From NCBI GenBank assembly GCA_045537045.1, contig JAZSOS010000007.1, forward strand, positions 1 to 6,859: DNA of 6,859 bases, read 5' to 3'. The position numbers and the translations under genes are program-made. Of this stretch, positions 1-6,462 are shown piece after piece. Within the stretch, counting starts at the first letter, position 1. The number at the start of each line of letters is the position of its first letter. Origin of the DNA: SIG480 sp045537045. Its GTDB lineage: Bacteria > Bacillota > Clostridia > Oscillospirales > JAAYXM01. Below the pieces are notes generated by a model. The model made no database searches and was not told the DNA's origin. It saw nothing but the letters and a program-made list of their open reading frames with translations.

Positions 1-305
1 TTCCTTTTTTCGATGTATAAAAGTCGAATGATCAAAAGCAAAACACTCTCGATTTTCTTGAGATGAATTCTTCCGGTTCCTGCGGGATTGTTAAGACCTG
101 TAACGCCGTTTTGCTCATCTATGATTACCTCGTATCCGAGAACCTCAAAATACTCTATAAAGGCATCTTTGTTATTCAAGATATAATTGTAGCCGGAGGC
201 AGTATCCTTATGGTTTTTCAAAAGGAAGCATTCACCGAGCAACTTATTGGCTGCACTTCTGAATTTCTCTTTTGAAACATGCTCAAATACATTTGCAATT
301 TCCAT
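1..305 (-). CDS. jetB: Wadjet subunit JetB (MukE-like, DUF4194), 5' part only
   Basis: An open frame begins at ATG 305-303 and runs without a stop off the left edge, giving 101 complete codons, so only the N-terminal part is visible. JetB is the MukE/MksE-like kleisin-associated subunit of the Wadjet complex, an SMC machine that recognises and cuts small circular DNA. Visible family features are the start MEIANVFEHVSKEKFRSAAN, the segment ANKLLGECFLL (about residues 19-29), an F-x-EYFEVLGYEV segment (about residues 51-61), and the hydrophobic stretch ESVLLLIIRLLYIEKR at the edge, which is typical of DUF4194 proteins. The start is fixed by AGGAGG eight bases upstream, and the ATG overlaps the jetA stop as TAATG, so translation is probably coupled. 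I rely on remembered family sequences, not a search. The context beside jetA makes the call strong. Confidence 0.87.
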   Translation of the reverse strand, partial: MEIANVFEHVSKEKFRSAANKLLGECFLLKNHKDTASGYNYILNNKDAFIEYFEVLGYEVIIDEQNGVTGLNNPAGTGRIHLKKIESVLLLIIRLLYIEKR

Positions 306-1714
306 TATTTTGACCTCCTTTTAATTTCAAAATCTCGGAATCTAAATCCCTGAGACGATATAATTTCTTCTTTGGTTTTCACAATATAATCAGACTTCGC
401 AGAATGTCCATATAGGCTGATAAAAATGATACGAATCAAGTCTCGCTTAGTTTCAATCGGGATATCCGATGCAGACAGGTATTCCTTCTCCGAAAGCAAT
501 CCCGACACAAATTCTTCAACGTTCTTTTTAGAGAATCTATTTTTGTTCTTTTCGGAAATCGCCATCTTACGCAATTCTCGTTCTTCATCTGTCATACCAA
601 GTGGTTCAAAAACATCCTCAACTTCGGTAATCTTTCGAGATATGGCGACTGCTTTAAGCGATTCACCACTAAGAAATCCCTGCGGGAATATATTGAACAG
701 CGAACAAATATCATCAGATGCGTCTTCTAACAAATTGTTTTGCTCTTCCTGGTTATAACATTCTGCCATATACTGAAGAATTGTGGATATTTTTCCTTCG
801 ATATTGTTCGTATTGAGCAACAAGAATTTTGCTCTCTCAACAGCATTTTTGAGATATTTAGAGTGCTTCTTGTCAATCTCAGAAACAATATCGTCATAGG
901 ATCTAAAGCTATCAATAATAGCGGTTATTTGAGCTTTTACTTCTTCCTCTGCTGTATAATAATCATTTTCATTTTCGATATTTTGATAACCCTTTACAGT
1001 CTTTTCAAAGGTATCCGGATCATTCAAAATATCTCTTAAACGGCCGATTATTGTGTTGCGAAAGCGAGAGATATTTTCCTCTGTCTTGATTCTGTGATAT
1101 GCTTTTGAACCAATCTCGTCATGATAGTTAAAGAAATCATGGATAATTTCTTCGGATGTCTTGTCCGCAGTGATATCCTCGATATACTTTTTAATGCTTG
1201 TATTAAGCTTTTTAAGACCATCAAACAAAGCACGGGTTCTTTCAAAGACAGGTCGTAAAACTTGAGGATACGGACGCTCCAATAACTCTTCATTAGTAAG
1301 CGTAGAATATATTACTGCAATCTCACTTTGATATTCCATTTCTTTAGGATTAGAAATATCCAATAAAGTTTTTACGATTGTAACCGCATGATCTGGCATA
1401 ATGACCCTTGCCGTCTGATTGTTTGAGATCTCATATTCAATCCAACCAAAATCCTTAAGCTTTCGCAAGAATGTTGTCGCCTTCATACGCGAATCTTTCA
1501 ATATTTCCACTTCATCTTCAAATTCAATATCAGATATATTGGAACGCTCAAAATAGTCCGAAAGCTTTGATACGAGTATCTCTCGATCTATACCATATGA
1601 CAACTCCGAACGGTAGGAGTCATAAATGATTGTGAGACAATTAAGATATAAAATTTTAAATTGACTTGTTAAAGGCTTGAAAAAATTCTCGCCTACAACA
1701 TCAAAAATGTTCAT
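305..1714 (-). CDS. jetA: Wadjet subunit JetA (MukF-like kleisin, DUF5716 family)
   Basis: This 469-residue protein is the MukF-like kleisin of a Wadjet system. It should bridge the heads of the SMC ATPase JetC and bind JetB. The N-terminal ~115 residues look like a winged-helix region (FFKPL near residue 11, TTFLRKLKDFGWIEYEI at 80-96). The middle is helical and charged, with YHRIKTEENISRFRNTI at 206-222 and EIDKKHSKYLKNAVERAKFL at 279-298. Both segments match the pattern I know from Firmicute JetA proteins. The length fits the family. The start at 1714 is supported by AAAAGGAG six bases upstream; an ATG four bases earlier is out of frame and stops after five codons. The gene follows the helicase by 18 nt and overlaps jetB by one base, so all three are likely one transcript. 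The product is predicted to be cytoplasmic and DNA-associated. No damage is visible. Confidence 0.9.
   Translation of the reverse strand: MNIFDVVGENFFKPLTSQFKILYLNCLTIIYDSYRSELSYGIDREILVSKLSDYFERSNISDIEFEDEVEILKDSRMKATTFLRKLKDFGWIEYEISNNQTARVIMPDHAVTIVKTLLDISNPKEMEYQSEIAVIYSTLTNEELLERPYPQVLRPVFERTRALFDGLKKLNTSIKKYIEDITADKTSEEIIHDFFNYHDEIGSKAYHRIKTEENISRFRNTIIGRLRDILNDPDTFEKTVKGYQNIENENDYYTAEEEVKAQITAIIDSFRSYDDIVSEIDKKHSKYLKNAVERAKFLLLNTNNIEGKISTILQYMAECYNQEEQNNLLEDASDDICSLFNIFPQGFLSGESLKAVAISRKITEVEDVFEPLGMTDEERELRKMAISEKNKNRFSKKNVEEFVSGLLSEKEYLSASDIPIETKRDLIRIIFISLYGHSAKSDYIVKTKEEIISSQGFRFRDFEIKRRSK
314..319 (-). promoter_or_regulatory. Shine-Dalgarno site of jetB inside the jetA 3' end
   Basis: AGGAGG on the minus strand lies 8 nt before the jetB ATG and is embedded in the last codons of jetA (Lys-Arg-Arg). 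With the TAATG stop/start overlap it explains tight co-translation of JetA and JetB. Confidence 0.85.
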
Positions 1715-1732
1715 TCATGGCTCCTTTTGCAA

Positions 1733-3439
1733 TTATATTTCTTCAATTCCTAAACTCTTTAAGTATTGATAAGTTCCATCGTAGAACTTAGGCAAACGAG
1801 TGCTATCCTCCCAAAATCCACTTGGATTTTTATTGGGATTACCAGTTGGAACGCAAATCACCATGCCAGCCCTTGCTCTTGTGAGAAGAACTCGATAAGC
1901 ATTGAGCATGTATTTGATCTGCTCTTGCTTATTCTCGGTATCAGGTGTTTTTTCGTTCCACGCCGTTTTGCCATTAAACGTGTAATAACGCCATTTGCCG
2001 TTGTCGCATCTCATATCAGCATCCCACAGCACGCAGGTATAATCAAGCTCCAAGCCCTGCACTTGAATTTCGGTAGCCGCATCTTCAAGATAGTTGGATG
2101 CTCTTGTATCAATTTTATCTTCAAGGAACCAGTGAACTGCGTTTTCATCTCCTGAAGGCAAAATATGAATGCCAAGCGGTTTGAAACGTGCGGCTTCTTT
2201 TGTTACAAGCACTCCTGTGCGCTCTGTTCCTCTAACCTTGCTGTGAAGCCATCTTTTTGCCTTTTCCATATCCCTGGTCAATACGATAGGATACCTATCC
2301 TTTATCTCTCTGTACAAATCACCAGCATTCGGATTAAAAGTAAGCAACGAATGAACAAATGCAGACAGTTTTTCAGCTCTATAAGAACGCAGAGAAACGC
2401 CCAAGTGGAGGCTTTCAGAATATTCTACGTTGTTATTTTTAGCAAGCAATTCGTTGACTTTCCCTTCTGCGTACTCCGGCTCTGTGAGCTTAGGAGAAAT
2501 ATATACCTTCCAATGAGGAAACTTATCGTTCAAAGCGTTAATCCATTCAGATATGCCTGCTTCTCCGGTGTTAATTTCCTGCCCACCACCGACAAGACAA
2601 ACAATGGTAGCCCAATCTTCTCGTTGATCAAGTGACCAAATCAAGAATGCAGCCTCCGACATTGGGAAATTCGGAACCTTCAGTTTGTTTCCGTATGTTC
2701 CGCCTCTCTTTAAGTAGTCGGCAATTCTTTTATGTGTCCATGAGCGCTGTGCCTCGTCAAAAATCGCAACATGTTCAACTTCGCCATAACCCGATTCCGC
2801 CAATTTTACAGCCTTTTCAGGATCAATTTCCAGCACTCCGTTTTCAACGGGATTCTTTATTTTTGCTAACATATTATCGCGGTAACGATGGATAATCTGA
2901 ATAAACTTTCCGACCTCGCGTCGAGAATCTGTCAGATTTTTCTTTTCGTTTCTATCACGACATTTCTGATAATTATCTTTTGCAAGAGCTTCTGTCAATA
3001 CAGCGACCAACGGGCCGTTTCCGGAAAGATATACTGCACCCTCATCTTCAACGGGCTTATCACTTCCCTGATAGGTTTGCTTAACAGCTACATCGAGTCC
3101 GACGAGCGTTTTGCCTGCACCGGGCACACCTGTTACAAAGCAGATACTTTTCTCACCGTTTGCTTTACTCGTCTGTATCACATCAAGGATATATTTAATT
3201 GTTGCATCGGTAGATACCTTGTCTGCTTCGTGACGAGTGATATCCTCTACCGAATGACTTTCGTAAAGTGTTTTGGCAGCCTCAACAATGGTCGGTGTTG
3301 GAGCATAGGGGCTGATAACCCAGTCCTTATGAACAGGCGATTCATTCGGGAATTTGCTAACGACATTCTGTATCAACGCAAAAATTCCGGTCTCTCCTGT
3401 TACGAGAGGATTGATAACCTTATCATCGTATACCGACAT
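1733..3439 (-). CDS. DUF2075/Schlafen-group-3-like SF1 DNA/RNA helicase, N-terminally short
   Basis: This 568-residue protein is a superfamily 1 nucleoside-triphosphate-dependent helicase or translocase of the DUF2075 (SLFN-g3 helicase) type. Motifs in order are Walker A GVPGAGKT (104-111), Walker B with DEAQ box VAIFDEAQ (224-231), motif III-like LVGGGQEI (282-289), a UvrD-like QGLELDYTCVLWDAD (461-475) and motif VI-like NAYRVLLTRARAGMVI (513-528). The conserved leader YAPTPTIVEAAKTLYESHSV (45-64) is present. Relatives I remember carry about 150-180 extra N-terminal residues with a PD-(D/E)XK-like fold; here the protein begins near the end of that domain. An in-frame TAA sits directly before ATG 3439 and I see no good ribosome binding site, so the start is the only possible one but weakly supported. 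It may be a naturally short form, an N-terminally deleted remnant, or part of a two-gene arrangement. It lies 18 nt upstream of jetA, suggesting cotranscription and a defence role (inference). Confidence 0.82.
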   Translation of the reverse strand: MSVYDDKVINPLVTGETGIFALIQNVVSKFPNESPVHKDWVISPYAPTPTIVEAAKTLYESHSVEDITRHEADKVSTDATIKYILDVIQTSKANGEKSICFVTGVPGAGKTLVGLDVAVKQTYQGSDKPVEDEGAVYLSGNGPLVAVLTEALAKDNYQKCRDRNEKKNLTDSRREVGKFIQIIHRYRDNMLAKIKNPVENGVLEIDPEKAVKLAESGYGEVEHVAIFDEAQRSWTHKRIADYLKRGGTYGNKLKVPNFPMSEAAFLIWSLDQREDWATIVCLVGGGQEINTGEAGISEWINALNDKFPHWKVYISPKLTEPEYAEGKVNELLAKNNNVEYSESLHLGVSLRSYRAEKLSAFVHSLLTFNPNAGDLYREIKDRYPIVLTRDMEKAKRWLHSKVRGTERTGVLVTKEAARFKPLGIHILPSGDENAVHWFLEDKIDTRASNYLEDAATEIQVQGLELDYTCVLWDADMRCDNGKWRYYTFNGKTAWNEKTPDTENKQEQIKYMLNAYRVLLTRARAGMVICVPTGNPNKNPSGFWEDSTRLPKFYDGTYQYLKSLGIEEI

Positions 3440-3478
3440 TTAGGTATAGTTGGGATCTGCCCGATTTGAAAGGATAAG

Positions 3479-3691
3479 ATGATGACCAAGAAAGATAAAA
3501 ACGACAGAGCCTTGCTCAAGGAAATCCTATATAGGCTCGATAATTACAAAATGAAATCGTTTTATGGGATACTGGTACACTGTTGGGCAAGTCAGAAAGC
3601 ATTTATAAGCACTCAGAATTTTAGAAATCTTTGGTGTGAGCTGAAGTATCTGTGTTCCATGGCAGATGAAGTTTTTTTCCGAACCTTATGA
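3479..3691 (+). CDS. possible small hypothetical protein, 70 aa
   Basis: This is the only plausible plus-strand gene. It encodes 70 residues, starts with tandem ATG codons at 3479 and 3482, and has GAAAGGA a few bases upstream. It fills the gap between the helicase start (39 nt away, divergent) and the HipA-like gene, whose stop codon it overlaps by 6 nt tail to tail. The N-terminus is charged (TKKDKNDRALLKEILYRLD) and probably helical. The rest is mixed, with two Trp and two Cys, no membrane segment and no signal peptide. I recognise no family. It could be a small defence-associated or regulatory protein, or a chance frame in sequence left after deletion of the helicase N-terminus. The codon choice looks ordinary and the ribosome binding site is reasonable, which is why it is listed. 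Confidence 0.35.
   Translation: MMTKKDKNDRALLKEILYRLDNYKMKSFYGILVHCWASQKAFISTQNFRNLWCELKYLCSMADEVFFRTL
3526..3535. repeat. 10-bp perfect palindrome CCTATATAGG
   Basis: CCTATATAGG is its own reverse complement and sits in the region between the helicase and the HipA-like gene, about 90 nt upstream of the helicase ATG. It could be an operator half or chance. It also lies inside the possible 70-aa ORF, so no function is claimed. Confidence 0.25.
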
Positions 3692-4757
3692 TGATTTCGA
3701 ATTATTGAAATCGTTTGTGATTAACTCATACCTTCCCACAACCAAATCAGCAATGACCTGAGATTTCACCTTCATATTAAGCTTATCAAGCACCTTGCGA
3801 ACCGTTTCTTCGGTAACTTCCGGGATGTATTTGCGATAGCTCGGATACTCGTCCATAAGATCGTTAAACAGTGAAATCAGCATATCTTTTGACCCCGGTT
3901 TGGACGGGTATCCGCGCGAGATCAAAGCCATATTGTTGTCGTAGTTCGGGGCAAATCCGAGCAGTTTCCCGGTTCGGGTGTTGCGCAAGAGTCCGAAATT
4001 GTTTGTATGTCTGTCTGTCAGGATTCGCGCAGATGGTATCCATAAAAATCATTCTGATATAATCGGGAATTGCATCGGGACAGAGTTTTTCAAGCGCCTT
4101 GACCACGTCGGAATAATCCTCATTATCACCCATAAACGTCGATGCGGGTTCAAAGTTTACGGTCGCGGCATCGGTAAAGTCAAGCGATTTAATGCATCCC
4201 TCACCGCGCTCGTAAATTGCCATGTTCATGCCAAGAGCTACTCCGAGCTCATAGATGAATAACTCGGAGAACATCTCGTTGTGTGTGGCTTTTTTGTACA
4301 TCCACCACTTTCCTTTTCGAAGCTTCCAACACTTTTCAAAGCTTCCTACGTTGGTCAGTTCGGGAGTCTTGGAGCGCTTGCTGTTTGCCGCGCGGTTAAA
4401 GCTATTGTAGTTTTCCTTTAATGCGAGGTTGGAAAAATAGTCATCGGAGAATTTTACATCATCGTAGGTAAGATCCGAGCCGATGGGACGAATCCAATAA
4501 TTATCGGTTATTGTGGAACCGTTTACATGGATAACCGTTGATACATCGTCTTTTTCCGCAAGCCGCAGGGCTTTCTTCAAAAGGCGGGAGTTAGGGCGTC
4601 GGCTGTCAATGGCACGTGCGGCAAGCCACTGATCAGCATTTTGATTTCTGTAGAGATATAACGGCAACAGACTTTCGTTCAAAACAGTTAGTTTGTTTTC
4701 TTTCCACAGCGCAACGAGAGTATCGCCGCTCATAATCTCATGATTTCTATCAGGCAT
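3686..4757 (-). pseudogene. HipA-like Ser/Thr kinase, split by a +4 frameshift
   Basis: This is a HipA-type kinase of the kind common in Clostridia. Such proteins phosphorylate targets such as aminoacyl-tRNA synthetases and cause growth arrest. The start ATG 4757 has AAAGGAG nine bases upstream. The first frame gives 297 residues and holds the family's TDNYWIRP segment (84-91), a probable ATP-lysine region WWMYKKATHNEMFSELFIYE (151-170) and the start of the catalytic loop, NPDR (245-248). After that it drifts into nonsense and stops. The correct sequence resumes in another frame (NNFGLLRNTRTGK, then a metal-site segment GFAPNYDNNMAL) and ends at 3686. Removing one TGTC unit at 4008-4019 gives a continuous 355-residue protein with NPDRHTNNFG. 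As it stands, the product lacks the catalytic-loop end, the metal-binding Asp and the C-terminal helices, so it should be inactive. No HipB-like Xre gene is adjacent. Target and role are unknown. Confidence 0.85.
4008..4019. repeat. (TGTC)3 tetranucleotide tandem repeat at the frameshift
   Basis: Three perfect copies of TGTC (GACA on the coding strand) lie exactly where the HipA-like reading frame breaks. With two copies the coding strand reads through Asp-Arg-His-Thr-Asn-Asn-Phe-Gly in frame; with three copies the frame shifts by +1. Slipped-strand gain of one unit is the simplest explanation. Confidence 0.9.
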
Positions 4758-4883
4758 TATCTCGCGCTCCTTTGCATTACATTATCGGGGTATTCGATTT
4801 ATCGGTTTCATACCCACTACTAGATGTATTTATTGTACTATAATAAACAGTCCTTTGGCGTGGGCTCTTCTTTGTTTTGCGTA
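4758..4883 (-). promoter_or_regulatory. leader region of the HipA-like gene, with AT-rich promoter-like stretch
   Basis: This 126-nt gap separates the toroid-like gene from the HipA-like gene. On the minus strand an AT-rich stretch contains TACAAT (4837-4832), a fair match to a -10 element, but no convincing -35 box at normal spacing. A nested inverted repeat and the AAAGGAG ribosome binding site (4773-4767) follow. It could hold the gene's own promoter and operator, or be an operon spacer. Confidence 0.3.
4788..4815. repeat. nested inverted repeat in the HipA-like leader
   Basis: GGGTAT (4788-4793) pairs with ATACCC (4810-4815), and between them CGAT (4795-4798) pairs with ATCG (4801-4804). 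The result is a two-tier hairpin or dyad about 30 nt before the HipA-like start codon. There is no T-run on either side, so it is not an intrinsic terminator. A repressor-binding dyad or mRNA leader structure is possible. Confidence 0.4.
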
Positions 4884-5945
4884 TCAAATTCTTACTCCGG
4901 CATAGTGCATGATCAGCAACGCTCTGAAAGTAATATCGCAAAGTTTTCTCGTTTCGGTTTTCCAATCGACTTCAAGCTGTTGTCCACCGTAAGTGCTGAT
5001 TCCTTTGAGTTGATTTTCGTCAATCGAAGCTCGGCAGATGCCGGTTTCGTCGATGGATTTTGCGAGAAGCTCTACTTCTGCTTGAAGCTCGCGAATATAC
5101 GGTGCAAGACCGCAACGGCAGAGCCATTCAACACGGTCGAGATATGTATGGTGGATTCCGTCTTTATCATAGCCGAGAGTGTATCCCTCTTTCAAGCATC
5201 CAACCGTGCCAAGCACGTATCCGACCCAACTGTCGCCGCCGATCTGACACTCGGGACGGTCGGTTCGCATCAGCTTTTTGACAGCTTCCGCAAGCATTTT
5301 GGTATTGTCCTCGGATTTCCAAGACGTCGTGTGCGCAAGGATATCAAGATTATAGTAACAAGGCCATTTCTCATAGTCGTTGAAAACGCGCTTCTCTTTG
5401 CCGCTGACTTTCTTTATGCGCGTAATATCCAAAATCGAATCAACGTCAAGAACACGCTTGAATGAGTCAAGCGCCAGCTGTATCTGCGGTTTTATGTCAA
5501 TGATGTCATCATAACCCGCACGTGCGATACACGCGCAACGGATAAGGTTCTGACCGTTGGCAGCATATCGGAACTCGTCAAAGTGTTTCCCCTTGGTGCG
5601 ATAGCATAAATCGGTTAGTTCGGTAGTAACAAAAGCATCCATAGCCCGCTTCAAAACGGGATCGTTCTTACCAACTGCCTTTTCTGCAAGCCATTTCGTG
5701 CCGACCTCTTGATTTTCATAAGGACCGGCATTCTTGTTCGGACCGTGAAAACCATTTCCGAGCCAGCCGTTTTCTTTTTGACAGTTCGCAATGAGTTTGT
5801 ATATCGGTTCTTCTTTGATCTGAGCTATCAGTTCGGCTTCTTCCTCTGCGGTAATACTGCCGAGGATTTCTTTTTTCACGCGAAGCTTTATCGACGGATT
5901 GCCGTTTTCGAGGAGGAAATCTATTGATTTTTGATATTTTTTCAT
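4884..5945 (-). CDS. uncharacterised protein, possible alpha/alpha-toroid (prenyltransferase-like) fold
   Basis: This intact 353-residue protein has no assigned function. It begins with KSIDFLLENGNPSIKLRVKK, then contains PIYKLIANCQKENGWLGNGF (about 47-66), GTKWLAEKAVG, an internal WVGYVLGTVGCLKEGYTLG segment in the second half, and ends GVRI. The DNPS-type opening followed by a W-x-G-G-like repeat pattern resembles proteins with helical-barrel (terpene cyclase/prenyltransferase-like) folds, some of which are database-labelled inconsistently. No catalytic aspartate motif (DXDD) is evident, so no enzyme activity is claimed. It has no signal peptide or membrane segment. The start chosen is ATG 5945, which overlaps the upstream stop as ATGA. 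A TTG at 5960 would add five residues but lies inside the upstream gene and is less likely. No Shine-Dalgarno site is seen, which fits translational coupling to the GyrI-like gene. Confidence 0.75.
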   Translation of the reverse strand: MKKYQKSIDFLLENGNPSIKLRVKKEILGSITAEEEAELIAQIKEEPIYKLIANCQKENGWLGNGFHGPNKNAGPYENQEVGTKWLAEKAVGKNDPVLKRAMDAFVTTELTDLCYRTKGKHFDEFRYAANGQNLIRCACIARAGYDDIIDIKPQIQLALDSFKRVLDVDSILDITRIKKVSGKEKRVFNDYEKWPCYYNLDILAHTTSWKSEDNTKMLAEAVKKLMRTDRPECQIGGDSWVGYVLGTVGCLKEGYTLGYDKDGIHHTYLDRVEWLCRCGLAPYIRELQAEVELLAKSIDETGICRASIDENQLKGISTYGGQQLEVDWKTETRKLCDITFRALLIMHYAGVRI

Positions 5946-6445
5946 TTTACAAAATAACAATAATCCAGTATGACATTTCCCTTATCATCAGGAGTGGTAT
6001 ATCTCGGGCAGGTGCAGTTTTCAAATGACCATACACCGCCGTTCTCGTCCGCCCACAGTTCAAGTCCAGCGTCAAGAACCGCGCCTTTACAAGCCTTGGT
6101 TTTATGGACTTCCTTTTCGGTTCCGTAGAGCCAACACGTACCGAGCCCGATTGCAGGGAAATCGATATAGGCGAAGCCTTCGGGAACGGGAGTGTTCGCG
6201 GGCGTGAACATACCGATCCAATATTCGAAGGGCTGTCCGTCCGCGCGGCGTTCAAGTCCGACGTATCCTCCGCCGTTCTCCCAGATCGCGGTTATTTTAT
6301 CGACACCGCCCATCGCTTCCTCGAGCTTATCGAACCAACCGTTCGCAAACCACTCGCCCCACATCGGACCGAAATTCGGATACTTTTTGCCGATGAAACG
6401 CATCGCGGGGATTTCTTCTTTGAATGTTTTAATGATTTCTGCCAT
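5942..6445 (-). CDS. GyrI-like / AraC effector-binding-type small-molecule-binding protein
   Basis: This stand-alone 167-residue GyrI-like domain protein belongs to the fold found as effector domain in AraC/MerR regulators (BmrR type) and in SbmC/GyrI. Members bind hydrophobic or cationic small molecules, and some hydrolyse toxic compounds. Visible family features are FIGKKYPNFGPMWGEWFANG (17-36), a GGYVGLERR strand followed by FEYWIGMF, the characteristic VPEGFAYIDFPA turn (about 87-98) and the strand GLGTCWLYGT. There is no helix-turn-helix, so it is not a regulator on its own. The length is usual for single-domain members. AAGGCGG lies eight bases before ATG 6445. It follows the unknown upstream gene by 17 nt and overlaps the next gene as ATGA, so it probably works with the helical protein. 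The ligand is unknown. Confidence 0.82.
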   Translation of the reverse strand: MAEIIKTFKEEIPAMRFIGKKYPNFGPMWGEWFANGWFDKLEEAMGGVDKITAIWENGGGYVGLERRADGQPFEYWIGMFTPANTPVPEGFAYIDFPAIGLGTCWLYGTEKEVHKTKACKGAVLDAGLELWADENGGVWSFENCTCPRYTTPDDKGNVILDYCYFVK

Positions 6446-6462
6446 CTTTATTACCGCCTTTA

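Noticed and set aside
63..275. Plus-strand 70-codon frame at the left edge
   Set aside because: It is antisense to the jetB frame, which has a perfect AGGAGG site and family-like sequence; the plus frame has no recognisable protein.
2888..3469. Plus-strand 193-codon frame
   Set aside because: It lies wholly opposite the helicase 5' half, including the Walker A codons; its Cys/Ile-rich product looks like a reverse-strand shadow.
3510..3521. Hairpin CCTTG/CAAGG as an intrinsic terminator after the kinase gene
   Set aside because: The stem is only 5 bp with a 2-nt loop, and the minus-strand T-run is several bases away; it also lies 165 nt past the stop.
3686..3988. Separate 100-residue gene starting at TTG 3988
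   Set aside because: It is the C-terminal part of the HipA-like kinase after the frameshift, with no start signals of its own.
4839..4844. Perfect TATAAT on the plus strand as a promoter
   Set aside because: There is no -35 element at normal spacing, and it would transcribe antisense into the 353-residue gene with no plus-strand gene downstream.
4824..5465. Plus-strand 213-codon frame
   Set aside because: It is opposite the C-terminal half of the intact 353-residue gene and has no recognisable motif.
5943..5960. TTG at 5960 as start of the 353-residue protein
   Set aside because: ATG 5945 forms a standard ATGA overlap with the upstream stop and begins with the family-like KKYQKSIDFLL; the TTG lies deeper in the upstream gene without a ribosome binding site.
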